Origin: Spirulina sp034932185
Lineage (GTDB): Bacteria; Cyanobacteriota; Cyanobacteriia; Cyanobacteriales; Spirulinaceae
Direction of reading: 5' to 3'
Length of the DNA stretch: 64,000 bases
Assembly: GCF_034932185.1 (NCBI RefSeq)
Contig: NZ_JAYGHW010000091.1
Span: forward strand, 1-64,000
This document shows positions 8,986 to 18,015 of this stretch, piece by piece; the stretch's first letter is position 1; each line of letters starts with the position of its first letter. The notes under the pieces are model-generated. The model did not search any database and was not told the origin of the DNA. It worked only from the letters and a program-made list of their open reading frames with translations. A program made the position numbers and the translations under genes.

Positions 8986-11900
8986 ATGCACAGAAAAATT
9001 CCGCTGCACTTGATCTTAACGCTGCAATTTGTCCTCCAGGTTTTGGGAATTGTGGGATTGGTGGGATATTTTTCCTATCGCAGTGGTTCCGCTGCGATAG
9101 GGGACATTGCCCATCGCTTAATGACAGAAACGGGCGATCGCATTGTTGATAATTTTAACCATTACCTGAAAATTCCCTATCAGATCAACGAAAATAGTGT
9201 CAAAGAATTAAGGTCTGGTAAAATCAGTCCAAATGATCTCGATGAACTCCACCGCTATTTAATTTTAACCAAACAAAAATATCCCGAAGTCAGCACTTTA
9301 TTATGGGGCAGCCCACAGGGAAATTTTTTATACGTTCATCTCATCACTCCCACGGAAATCCGGATTGGTTCCCCGACAATCCCGACTGACCTCCCGTTTT
9401 TAGGAGCGGGACATTCTGATCCACAAGATCCCACGCGCTTCCATAGTTACAGAATTACGCCAGCGGGGGAATTGGGAGAATACCGACAAACCGTAGAGAA
9501 CATACCCGTACAGCAACGCCCCTGGTATCGTCAAGCCATCCAAGCGGGCCAACCCGCTTGGAGCCAACCATTTCAATTGGGAGTCACGAATCAACTCACG
9601 ATTAATGCCGCTGCTCCCGTTTACGATCAGCAGCAAAATTTACTGGGGGTTTTTGGTGTAAATATTACCCTTGAACGTCTTGACAAATTTTTAGCGACGC
9701 TCTCGATCAGTGAACACAGTGAAATTTTTATTATTGAACGCAATGGCTTGATGATTGCCAATTCTATGGGGGAAGACTCTTTTACAATTTCTTTACCTGT
9801 TGCTGAAGGCAATGCAAACCCAGATCGGGGGAAATTTGAGCGGCGATCTGTCTTAGAGAGCGATCGCCCCATGCTCCGAGAAGCAGCCCAAGTTCTCCAG
9901 CAAAAATTGGGGAACTTTGCCGACATTCAAACCCCTCAAAATTTGACCGTAACACTGACAGATCCGAAGTTAGTCGAAACCTTAGGTAAATCTTACTATT
10001 TGCGCGTCATTCCCTATCAAGATCCCTATGGCTTAGATTGGCTGATTATTGCCGTTGTCCCCGCGTCGGATTTTATGAGGAATATCTATGCCAATGTGCA
10101 ACGCACCCTCCTCCTCTGTGGATTTGCCCTGATCCTTTCGATTACGAGCAGTCTGTGGTTGGCGCGGCGGATTGTGCGATCGCTCTCTCGCCTCACCCAA
10201 GCGAGCCAAAACTTCATGACCCAAAAGCAGGATCAAGACATTCAACCCACTCGCATTGCAGAACTGGAAACCCTCTCCCAATCTTTTCAGGCCATGATGG
10301 TTGCCATCCAAGAAGCCGAAGTTCTCCGCCAAAACTATACCCAAGATTTAGAAAAGCAGGTGGCGCTGAAAACTATTGCCCTCACTGAAGCCCAGAGACT
10401 TGCCCATACCGGGAACTGGGAAGTCAATCTCAGGGATAACAGCGTCACCTGGTCAGACGAAGTTTATCGCATTCACGAAGCAGAAGATTATCCCCGCACA
10501 TCACGGCCAGACCAGGAGATCCTGAAAATTCATCCCCAGGATCAAGAGCATTATCAACGTCATGTCATGGATCGAGTTCACTCAAACCAACCCTTTGATA
10601 CGGATGTCAAAATTATTACCCATAAAGGCAATATTCGGTTTCTCCATATTCAAGGCCAGCCGATTTATGATCATACTGGTAAAGTCGTCAAATTTATCGG
10701 CACAACAACGGATATTACCGCTCGTAAACAAACGGAGCAGGCTCTAATTGAAGCAAAGGAAGCAGCGGAAGCCGCGAACCAAGCGAAAAGCATTTTCTTA
10801 GCCAATATGAGCCATGAACTGCGCACGCCTTTAAATGCGATTTTGGGCTATCCCACCCTTTTACTCAATAGTGAAAATCTTTCTGCGGAAGATCGCAGTT
10901 ATGTGCAAACCATTGAACGCAGCGGTGAATATTTACTGTCACTGATTAACCAAATTTTAGATCTCTCGAAAATTGAAGCGGGGCGCATGGTGTTGAACAT
11001 GGGCAAGCTTCAGCTTTATACCTTGCTGGCTGATCTGCAAACGATGCTGGAACCCCAAGCCCAAGCCAAAGGATTATCTTTGCAAATTAACAAATCCGCT
11101 GATCTTCCCAACTTGATTCAAACCGATGGCGTGAAGTTACAACAGGTGTTAATTAATCTCCTCAATAATGCGATTAAATTTACCCAAACAGGTAGCGTCA
11201 GCTTAACCATTGAAACCCTGGTTAAACAACAGACAAATGGGGGATCATCCCAGCAGCTACAATTTACAATTACTGATACAGGGGTAGGGATTGCCCCGGC
11301 AGAACTGGATAGTTTATTTGAAGCTTTTGTACAAACGGAAAGCGGTCGCAATAGTCATGTCGGGACGGGGTTAGGGTTGGCGATTAGTCAGAAGTTTGTG
11401 GCATTGATGGGAGGTGAGTTAAAGGTTGCCAGTACGGTGGGGCAAGGGACAACATTTATGTTTGATTTGGCATGGCAAGATTTACAAGAGCAGCCCCATC
11501 GTCAGGGTGACTCAGCCGTCATGGGTTGGCAATTAGCTACCGGAGAGCCATCCTACCGGATTTTGGTGGTGGATGATGTGGCAGAAAATCGAGAAATTTT
11601 ACTCAAACTGTTAGAAAAGTGGGGCTTGATGGTGTTTGAAGCGCGGGATGGGGAAGAGGCGATCGCCCAAGTTCACCAACATCACCCCGATCTCATTTTT
11701 ATGGATATTAAAATGCCCAAACTCAACGGCATTGAAGCGATTCAACGGCTTCATCAAGAAGCCTCAGACTCCATACCGAAAATGATTGCTTTTACCGCTA
11801 GTGCCTTTGAAGAGGATCGTCAAAATATTTTAGCGGCAGGCTGTGATGATTTTATTCGGAAACCGTTTCGACAACAGGATATTTTAAATTGTTTAACGGT

Positions 11901-12375
11901 TCATCTTCAGGCTCAGTTTATGCCAAGGGAATCGCTGGGTTTAGCGGCTGGGGTGGCTGTGCATCCTGAAAACCCCCAGGGGAATCAAAAGGAACAATCT
12001 CAACCGTTAAAAATTCTCGTTGCCGAAGATAATCTAGTCAATCAAAAGCTATTGTTCATTCATCTTGAAAAACTCGGCTATAAGGCTGATGTCGTTGCCA
12101 ATGGTTTAGAGGTGCTTTATACCTTAGTTATGAATAGCTATGATGTGATTTTAATGGATATGGAAATGCCTGAAATGGATGGTATCACGACCACGGAAAT
12201 GATCCGGCAAGATTTTCCGCCAGAGGTTCAGCCCTATATTATTGCGCTGACAGCCAATGATGATAGGGGCGATCGCCTCGCCTGTGAAGAGGCGGGGATG
12301 AACGACTATCTCACCAAACCCATTCAGCAGGAAAGATTAGGGACAGCCTTAGCCTCGGTTCCTCGGCGTTGCTGA
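8986..12375 (+). CDS. dCache-HAMP-PAS hybrid histidine kinase with two receivers
   Basis: A 1129-residue membrane sensor. Order: TM1 (about 8-30), a periplasmic dCache-type sensor (about 35-355, with WYRQAIQAGQPAWS and AAPVYDQQQNLLGVFGVNITL), TM2 (about 363-385), HAMP (about 385-440), a coiled coil, a PAS fold with PAC (about 470-590), HisKA with His610 in NMSHELRTPLN, HATPase (about 720-830, ending with a GTGLGLAIS box), receiver 1 with Asp907 in FMDIKMP, and receiver 2 with Asp1058 in LMDMEMPEMDG. Both receivers keep the acidic pair and a C-terminal KP lysine (RKPF, TKPI). dCache domains usually bind small extracellular ligands. Its closest relative in the window follows directly at 12545. 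No transmitter output gene is adjacent, so the target is unknown. Confidence 0.92.
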   Translation: MHRKIPLHLILTLQFVLQVLGIVGLVGYFSYRSGSAAIGDIAHRLMTETGDRIVDNFNHYLKIPYQINENSVKELRSGKISPNDLDELHRYLILTKQKYPEVSTLLWGSPQGNFLYVHLITPTEIRIGSPTIPTDLPFLGAGHSDPQDPTRFHSYRITPAGELGEYRQTVENIPVQQRPWYRQAIQAGQPAWSQPFQLGVTNQLTINAAAPVYDQQQNLLGVFGVNITLERLDKFLATLSISEHSEIFIIERNGLMIANSMGEDSFTISLPVAEGNANPDRGKFERRSVLESDRPMLREAAQVLQQKLGNFADIQTPQNLTVTLTDPKLVETLGKSYYLRVIPYQDPYGLDWLIIAVVPASDFMRNIYANVQRTLLLCGFALILSITSSLWLARRIVRSLSRLTQASQNFMTQKQDQDIQPTRIAELETLSQSFQAMMVAIQEAEVLRQNYTQDLEKQVALKTIALTEAQRLAHTGNWEVNLRDNSVTWSDEVYRIHEAEDYPRTSRPDQEILKIHPQDQEHYQRHVMDRVHSNQPFDTDVKIITHKGNIRFLHIQGQPIYDHTGKVVKFIGTTTDITARKQTEQALIEAKEAAEAANQAKSIFLANMSHELRTPLNAILGYPTLLLNSENLSAEDRSYVQTIERSGEYLLSLINQILDLSKIEAGRMVLNMGKLQLYTLLADLQTMLEPQAQAKGLSLQINKSADLPNLIQTDGVKLQQVLINLLNNAIKFTQTGSVSLTIETLVKQQTNGGSSQQLQFTITDTGVGIAPAELDSLFEAFVQTESGRNSHVGTGLGLAISQKFVALMGGELKVASTVGQGTTFMFDLAWQDLQEQPHRQGDSAVMGWQLATGEPSYRILVVDDVAENREILLKLLEKWGLMVFEARDGEEAIAQVHQHHPDLIFMDIKMPKLNGIEAIQRLHQEASDSIPKMIAFTASAFEEDRQNILAAGCDDFIRKPFRQQDILNCLTVHLQAQFMPRESLGLAAGVAVHPENPQGNQKEQSQPLKILVAEDNLVNQKLLFIHLEKLGYKADVVANGLEVLYTLVMNSYDVILMDMEMPEMDGITTTEMIRQDFPPEVQPYIIALTANDDRGDRLACEEAGMNDYLTKPIQQERLGTALASVPRRC

Positions 12376-12544
12376 TCACTGGGGTTGTTGGGTCATGGGG
12401 GCGATCGCGCTGGCTCCTTTGGTCAGGGGGTTAAAGAGTTTTTCTAGTCCTGCTTGCGTAGCATAAAATGGGGTTGGGGGAGTTACTCCCGTTAGCCCTG
12501 TTCCGGCAATTGTAGCTGTTCAACCGATTAAAAAAGGGAAAGAA

Positions 12545-15295
12545 TTGCAAGGTGTGATTAATATTACCCTCATGCTTAATGATATTAATCAGTTTCTCGA
12601 TCAACTCAACCTTTCACCCCAAGGACAGGTCTTTATTATCGAGAAAACAGGGGAATTGGTAGCCACTTCTACATCAGAAGTTGTTGCACCGATTATCCGT
12701 GAGGGTAACGAGTATATTTTAACCCGTTTAGCTGCCACTGAGAGTAAAAATCTGTTAACGCAGAGGGTCGGGCAAGCGTTGCTGACGGAACAGCAAACCA
12801 TACAGCCCGGTCAATCGCTGAATTTCCAATTTACGGCGGCTGTGCCTGATATTGAACATCAGGGTTGGTTGAAGCAAAAAGGCGATCGCCAACGCTATTT
12901 TGTCAACGTTACCCCCTACCAAAATGGCAAAGGCATCGATTGGCAGATTATTAGCGTTGTGCCTGAATCGGATTTTATGGCGGCCATTTATGCAAGCCTC
13001 CGCCGCACCCTTTTGTTCTGTGGCATTGCGCTGATTGTTTCGATTAGTAGTAGTCGTTGGATTTCCCGTCGGATCACGCGATCGCTCTCTCGCCTCACCA
13101 TCGCTAGCCAAAATTTCATGACCAACAAACAGAATCCAGGGATTCAGCACACCCGCATTGCCGAACTGGAAACCCTATTCCAATCTTTTCAAGCGATGAT
13201 GATTGCGCTTCAAGAAGCCGAAGTCCTGCGCCAAAACTATACCCGAGAGTTAGAGGAACAGGTTGCCCTCAAAACCATTGCCCTCACTGAAGCCCAAAAG
13301 GTTGCCCACATGGGCAGTTGGATATTTGATCCGAAAACTCAAACTGTTACTTGGTCAGAGGAACTTTATCACATCTATGAAGCCATCGATATGATGCCCA
13401 CCCCTCGCCCCGACTTAACCGTTTGTCAACTGTATCTCCCCGATGAAGAGCATTATCAAAAATACGTCTTTGCCCCTTTTTTAGCAGGAGAACCTTTTGA
13501 TACAGACTTACGGATTATCACGCAAAAAGGAAATCTCCGTTTTATTCATGCCCAAGGCCATCCCATTCGTAATCAAGCGGGAGAAGTGGAAAAGTTTGTG
13601 GGAACAATGACCGATATTACTAGCCGCAAACAGGTTGAAAAGGATTTAATTGAGGCAAAAGAGGCAGCGGAAGCCGCCAATCGAGCTAAAAGTATTTTCT
13701 TGGCGAATATGAGCCATGAACTACGCACGCCTTTAAATGCGATTTTAGGCTATCCAATGCTGTTATTGAGTAGTAATGATCTTTCGACGGAGGATCGCAG
13801 CTATATTAAAACTATTGAACGGAGTGGTGAATATTTACTTTCGTTGATTAACCAAATTTTAGATCTTTCTAAGATTGAAGCTGGGCGGATGATTTTGAAT
13901 GTTGGTAAGCTTCAATTGCATCCTTTGCTTGAGGATTTAGAAACCATGCTTAAACCCCAAGCAGAAGCGAAAGGATTATCTTTGCAGATTCGCAAAGCTG
14001 CCGATCTTCCCAACTTAATTCAAACCGATGGGGTGAAGTTACAGCAGGTGTTGATTAATTTGCTGAATAATGCGATTAAGTTCACTCAAAGCGGTAGCGT
14101 TAGTTTACGGGTTGAACGGATTGTTAAAGAGTGGAGCGATGGTCAATCTTCCCAACGGCTACAATTTACAATTACGGATACGGGGGTGGGGATTGCCCAG
14201 GGAGAGATTGAGAATTTATTTGAAGCGTTTGTGCAAACGGAAAGCGGCCGCAATAGTAATGGGGGGACGGGTTTGGGGTTGGCGATTAGTCAGAAGTTTG
14301 TGGCGTTGATGGGGGGCAAGCTAGAGGTGAGGAGTGAGGTGGGGCAAGGAACAATGTTCACTTTTGATCTTGGCTGTGCAGATCTTGAAGTGCAACAAAA
14401 TAACCTATTCTACTCGAAAAAAGTCCGCTGGCAGTTGGCGACAGGACAGCCCTCTTACCGAATTTTGGTGGTGGATGATGTGACAGAAAATCGAGAAATC
14501 TTAGTTAAGCTGTTGGAGCTTTGGGGTTTTACGGTTTTTGAGGCACGGGATGGAGAGGAGGCGATCGCCCAAGTTATCCAACATCATCCTGATTTAATTT
14601 TTATGGATATTAAAATGCCTAAATTAGATGGGATTGCAGCTATTGAATGTATTCGGAATCTGGGTTTAGATTCGCTGCCGAAAATAGTTGCTTTTACGGC
14701 TAGCGCTTTTGAGGAGGATCGTCAAAATATTTTAGCGGTTGGCTGTGATGATTTTATTCGCAAACCTTTTCAAACCCAAGAAGTTATCCATTGTTTAACT
14801 CGTCATCTTGATGCCCAGTGGATTCAGGCTGAATCTTGTCTGATTCCTTCTGGTTCTGGGGTTGATTTGGATCAAGCGGATCGCAATGATGTTCTGCCTG
14901 CGGGTCGGCCGTTGCGCATTTTGATTGCTGAGGATAATCCCGTCAATCAAAAGGTGCTGCTGATGCACCTTAAGCAATTGGGTTATAGTGCTGATGTGGT
15001 GGCTAATGGTTTGGAGGTGCTGTATACCTTGGCAACCCATACCTATGATGTGATTTTAATGGATATGCAAATGCCGGAGATGGATGGGATCACGGCAACC
15101 CAAATGATCCGCCAAGATTTCCCCCCATCGGTTCAGCCCTATATTATTGCGTTGACGGCTAATGACGATGGGGGCGATCGCCTTGCTTGTTTGGAAGCGG
15201 GGATGAATGCTTATTTAACGAAACCGATTAAGCAGGCTATCCTTGCTGAGGCTTTGTCCATTGTTTTTGATTCAACTGGAGAGAAAAGGTCATGA
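12545..15295 (+). CDS. Paralogous hybrid histidine kinase, sensor truncated at the 5' end
   Basis: A 916-residue product if translation begins at the TTG at 12545. From about residue 140 it is closely similar to the preceding kinase: TM2 (about 150-172), HAMP, PAS, HisKA with His391 in NMSHELRTPLN, HATPase, and two receivers (FMDIKMP, LMDMQMPEMDG). It begins within the second half of the dCache domain (QGVINITL matches LGVFGVNITL in its neighbour). Upstream in the same frame, decayed matches to the neighbour's sensor continue to an in-frame TAA near 12462, beyond which the first half and TM1 are missing. No ATG or ribosome site is evident. It is probably a tandem duplicate that lost its ligand domain: either a pseudogene or a sensor-less membrane kinase. 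Confidence 0.75.
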   Translation: MQGVINITLMLNDINQFLDQLNLSPQGQVFIIEKTGELVATSTSEVVAPIIREGNEYILTRLAATESKNLLTQRVGQALLTEQQTIQPGQSLNFQFTAAVPDIEHQGWLKQKGDRQRYFVNVTPYQNGKGIDWQIISVVPESDFMAAIYASLRRTLLFCGIALIVSISSSRWISRRITRSLSRLTIASQNFMTNKQNPGIQHTRIAELETLFQSFQAMMIALQEAEVLRQNYTRELEEQVALKTIALTEAQKVAHMGSWIFDPKTQTVTWSEELYHIYEAIDMMPTPRPDLTVCQLYLPDEEHYQKYVFAPFLAGEPFDTDLRIITQKGNLRFIHAQGHPIRNQAGEVEKFVGTMTDITSRKQVEKDLIEAKEAAEAANRAKSIFLANMSHELRTPLNAILGYPMLLLSSNDLSTEDRSYIKTIERSGEYLLSLINQILDLSKIEAGRMILNVGKLQLHPLLEDLETMLKPQAEAKGLSLQIRKAADLPNLIQTDGVKLQQVLINLLNNAIKFTQSGSVSLRVERIVKEWSDGQSSQRLQFTITDTGVGIAQGEIENLFEAFVQTESGRNSNGGTGLGLAISQKFVALMGGKLEVRSEVGQGTMFTFDLGCADLEVQQNNLFYSKKVRWQLATGQPSYRILVVDDVTENREILVKLLELWGFTVFEARDGEEAIAQVIQHHPDLIFMDIKMPKLDGIAAIECIRNLGLDSLPKIVAFTASAFEEDRQNILAVGCDDFIRKPFQTQEVIHCLTRHLDAQWIQAESCLIPSGSGVDLDQADRNDVLPAGRPLRILIAEDNPVNQKVLLMHLKQLGYSADVVANGLEVLYTLATHTYDVILMDMQMPEMDGITATQMIRQDFPPSVQPYIIALTANDDGGDRLACLEAGMNAYLTKPIKQAILAEALSIVFDSTGEKRS

Positions 15296-15326
15296 AACTA
15301 TTTGTATCAATCAAGCGAAAACCGGA

Positions 15327-15346
15327 GGGCGAAAAATTTTTCGCCC
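15327..15346. repeat. Dispersed palindrome, copy 1
   Basis: A perfect palindrome with core GGCGAAAAATTTTTCGCC. Further copies lie at 18630-18651 and 36689-36710. All three lie between genes, followed by flanking CCCCTAC/CCCCTCC-like bases. Confidence 0.7.
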
Positions 15347-15449
15347 CTACAGATTTACAAATTCGTAGGGGCGCAACCCTTGCACCTAAAAACCAAAGCG
15401 TAGGGTGCGTCAGACCGGATCAATCAACATTCCGCAGGTTGACAAATAA

Positions 15450-15628
15450 TTAAAGAGGGGTAGAGCAATAACGCTCAACCAATAGTCCCAGCAGGTGCAT
15501 GATCAGCCGTCGCTCCTCACTGAGATTACTAATCTGCCATTTCTCTCCCAACTTTACGAGGCGGCTCTGCCCCCCCCTGAACCCAAAGGCGAATCAGTTC
15601 CTTGGTATCATGGCCAGAACTGACGCGG
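15450..15628 (-). pseudogene. Remnant of a small conserved protein, frameshifted in a G run
   Basis: Read on the minus strand, codons from about 15626 give SSGHDTKELIRLWVQGG. After an eight-G run (plus-strand C run about 15570-15577), a different frame continues with LVKLGEKWQISNLSEERRLI, HLLGLLVERY and a TAA at 15450-15452. The two halves join into one plausible soluble helical protein only if one base of the run is removed. No ATG is found before the gene at 15645 begins. It may be a decayed gene or an assembly error in the homopolymer. I recall similar small conserved cyanobacterial proteins but cannot name the family. Confidence 0.4.
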
Positions 15629-15644
15629 ATTTATAAAAAAGACT

Positions 15645-16562
15645 ATGAAAATTGCCATTACCGGCGGGACAGGGTTTGTGGGGAGTCGTTTGGTGGAAAA
15701 ATTGGCGGCGGCGGGCCATGAAATGATTGTGTTTAGTCGCGATCGCCTCAAAGCACAGCAGGTTTTCCCCCCCGATCGCTTCCCCACCGTCGAAATTGTC
15801 GAATATACCGCTAAATTTGCCGGCCCTTGGCAGCAAAAACTATCGGGCTGTGATGGAGTGGTGAATTTAGCCGGTGCGCCCATTGCCGATGAGCGATGGA
15901 CGGCGGCTCGTAAACAGGAATTGCAATCAAGCCGCATCCAGGGGACAGCCCAACTCGTAGCAGGCATTGCCCAGGCTACTGTTAAACCCCAAGTGTTGAT
16001 CAATGCCTCCGCCATTGGCTACTACGGCACCAGCGAAACTGCCCGGTTTACCGAAACCAGCCCCGCCGGCCGGGATTTCCTTGCCTCGATTTGTGTGGGG
16101 TGGGAGCGGGAAGCCCAAAAGGTGAAGGTTTCGGGGGTGCGGTTGGTGATTTTGCGTTTGGGGATTGTCTTGGGCAATGGGGGGGCGATCGCCCGCATGA
16201 TCCCCCCCTTTAAGCTCTTTGCTGGCGGCCCCATTGGTTCGGGGAAACAGTGGTTTTCCTGGATTCATCGGGAGGATGTGGTGAATGTGATCCTTAAAGC
16301 CCTCGAAGATCCCCAAATGGCAGGGGTTTACAATGCCACCGCCCCCCATCCCCTACGCATGGGAGAATTTTGCCGGGTGATGGGGCAGGTGATGAATCGC
16401 CCCTCTTGGTTGCCCGTGCCGAATTTTGTCATTGATGCGCTGTTGGGGGATGGGGCGATCGTGGTTTTGGAAGGCCAGCAGGTGATCCCCCAAGGATTGT
16501 TAGATTTAGGGTTTGAGTATGAGTATGCTGAGGCGAAGGAGGCGATCGCCGAAATTGTTTAG
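15645..16562 (+). CDS. TIGR01777-type NAD(P)-dependent epimerase
   Basis: A 305-residue extended SDR. The N-terminal Rossmann motif is TGGTGFVGS (about residues 6-14), followed by VVNLAGAPI (about 75), NASAIGYYG with the catalytic-type Tyr region near 125, and a C-terminal DUF1731-like part ending ALLGDGAIVVLEGQQVIP. These mark the TIGR01777/YfcH family, which includes plastid and cyanobacterial proteins loosely annotated as SulA-like or GC1 division factors. The substrate is unknown. The ATG follows a weak purine stretch. It is followed by a CCCCCTT/AAGGGGG inverted-repeat pair that may end transcription. Confidence 0.88.
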   Translation: MKIAITGGTGFVGSRLVEKLAAAGHEMIVFSRDRLKAQQVFPPDRFPTVEIVEYTAKFAGPWQQKLSGCDGVVNLAGAPIADERWTAARKQELQSSRIQGTAQLVAGIAQATVKPQVLINASAIGYYGTSETARFTETSPAGRDFLASICVGWEREAQKVKVSGVRLVILRLGIVLGNGGAIARMIPPFKLFAGGPIGSGKQWFSWIHREDVVNVILKALEDPQMAGVYNATAPHPLRMGEFCRVMGQVMNRPSWLPVPNFVIDALLGDGAIVVLEGQQVIPQGLLDLGFEYEYAEAKEAIAEIV

Positions 16563-16573
16563 GGATCCCCCCC

Positions 16574-16636
16574 TGCCCCCCCTTAACAAAGGGGGGTTCT
16601 GGAAATCTAACCCCCTTAAAAAAGGGGGTAGATTAG
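16574..16636. repeat. Paired C5-TTAA-G5 inverted repeats
   Basis: Two adjacent hairpin-forming units, each a run of C, TTAA(C)AA(A) and a run of G, separated by about 15 bp of TTCTGGAAATCTAA-like sequence. The same kind of unit occurs at 22071-22106 and 43731-43803. It is a dispersed cyanobacterial repeat that could also act as a bidirectional terminator. Confidence 0.6.
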
Positions 16637-16658
16637 AACCATTATTATTTGCATAACC

Positions 16659-16865
16659 ATGACCATTTGGATTAACGAGCAACTCGACCCCTCTGGGATG
16701 GTACACGCCTGCATTGCCTGCTGTGATCCACAGGCCGCCCAGGATTGCCATGATTCCTTTTTGAAGAACCTCACCCCCCAACAACAGGCCGACGGCTGGA
16801 CAGCCCAAATGCGTACCGTTGAATCTTGGGACGATGTGCCGGTGAATTCCCTTAAACTCGCCTAA
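16659..16865 (+). CDS. Small conserved cyanobacterial protein, unknown function
   Basis: A 68-residue protein starting MTIWINEQLDPSG, with a CIACC cysteine cluster near residues 18-22 and a tryptophan-rich C-terminal half (DGWTAQMRTVESWDD). Similar small proteins are widespread in cyanobacteria; some databases label them glycogen debranching protein, which nothing in the sequence supports. It is probably cytoplasmic. The three cysteines could bind metal or form disulfides, which is inference. It lies 4 bp before the next gene on the same strand, so the two are probably in one transcript. Confidence 0.7.
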   Translation: MTIWINEQLDPSGMVHACIACCDPQAAQDCHDSFLKNLTPQQQADGWTAQMRTVESWDDVPVNSLKLA

Positions 16866-16869
16866 AGCC

Positions 16870-18015
16870 ATGCGTTTTCTCCTCCTTTGCCTTTGTCTCC
16901 TCCTCACCGCCTGTAGCCCCAGCCTCGCCCAGGTGCGGCAATTTCTCCCCCTCAATATCGAATTTTTAGGGGCAATTCAACTCCCCTCCTTAGAATTTGC
17001 CGGGACAAGGGTCGGGGGCCTATCGGGGCTGACCTACGATCGCACCACTGGCCGCTTCTATGCCCTCTCCGATGACCGTAGCCAGCAGGCCCCCGCCCGT
17101 TTCTATACGCTGCGGTTAGATCCCCCTGAATCGGGGCAGGAACTCCCCTCAGGCATTGCGATCGAAGCGGTGACGTTGCTCAAAGATGCCCAAGGGCAAC
17201 CCTTCCCCCCCGGTAGCCTTGACCCCGAAGACATCGCCCTCACCCCTCGCCATACCGTGATGATCAGCAGCGAGGGGGATATCAACCAAGGCATTGCTCC
17301 TTGGATTGGGGAATTTGACCTCACCACCGGCCAAGCCGTGAGCAATGTTCGTATTCCCGCCCGTTTCCTCCCCGCCACTCCCATCCGTGACCCCGACCCC
17401 CCCCACGGTATCCGCAATAATTTGGGTTTTGAGGCCTTGGCGGTACAGTGGACGGGCTTATCTGATCAAGACCCCTTTCGCCTCTTTACCGCCCCGGAAT
17501 CCTACCTGAGCCAAGATCAGCGGCGCACCACCGAGGATCTACAGGAGCGGATTCGCCTGCTCCATTATGTGATTAACCCCATTGGCGATCCTGTCTTAGT
17601 CTCAGAAAACCTTTATTTATTAGAGCCGCCTTTACCGGGAACTGTGGCCCATGGTTTAAGCGCGATCGCCACCCTCGACACCGAAGGCTACTTCCTCAGC
17701 CTCGAACGCTCCCTTGGCCTCAGCGGCTACACCACCAAACTTTTCCAAATCGTGGCAGGCAATGCCACCGACACCTCCCGCATTGCCACCCTAGGGGGCG
17801 AACTCACCACCGTTCAACCCCTCCAAAAGCAATTGCTCCTCGATTTCACCACCCTCGGCATTCCCTTGGATAACCTTGAAGGGATGACCCTGGGGCCCCA
17901 GTTGGCCGATGGGAGTCAGATGCTTGTGGTGGTGAGTGATGATAATTTTAGGGAGGAGCAGGTGACACAATGCCTGTTTTTCCGGTTAACTAAAACTCAA
18001 CCCTTTAGCCCATGA
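16870..18015 (+). CDS. Esterase-like/phytase-like lipoprotein
   Basis: A 381-residue exported protein. A signal peptide ends in the lipobox LLTAC (Cys at residue 15), so the protein is likely lipid-anchored. The mature part matches the phytase-like beta-propeller family (PF13449 type): GLSGLTYDRTTGRFYALSDDRS near 60, DPEDIAL near 120, a GNNL/GFEAL-type stretch near 185, and SDDNF near the end. Members are predicted phosphoesterases, but substrates are rarely shown. Its stop codon overlaps the cpcT start by 4 bp, implying co-translation. That coupling to phycobilin attachment is odd and has no known mechanistic basis. Confidence 0.8.
   Translation: MRFLLLCLCLLLTACSPSLAQVRQFLPLNIEFLGAIQLPSLEFAGTRVGGLSGLTYDRTTGRFYALSDDRSQQAPARFYTLRLDPPESGQELPSGIAIEAVTLLKDAQGQPFPPGSLDPEDIALTPRHTVMISSEGDINQGIAPWIGEFDLTTGQAVSNVRIPARFLPATPIRDPDPPHGIRNNLGFEALAVQWTGLSDQDPFRLFTAPESYLSQDQRRTTEDLQERIRLLHYVINPIGDPVLVSENLYLLEPPLPGTVAHGLSAIATLDTEGYFLSLERSLGLSGYTTKLFQIVAGNATDTSRIATLGGELTTVQPLQKQLLLDFTTLGIPLDNLEGMTLGPQLADGSQMLVVVSDDNFREEQVTQCLFFRLTKTQPFSP

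Noticed and set aside
12601..13150. Minus-strand frames opposite the second kinase
   Set aside because: Shadows of the kinase coding strand; composition follows the opposite gene.
15292..15453. Short frame MKLFVSIKRKPEGEKFF overlapping the kinase stop
   Set aside because: It reads through the dispersed palindrome and repeat sequence; most of the residues are encoded by repeats.
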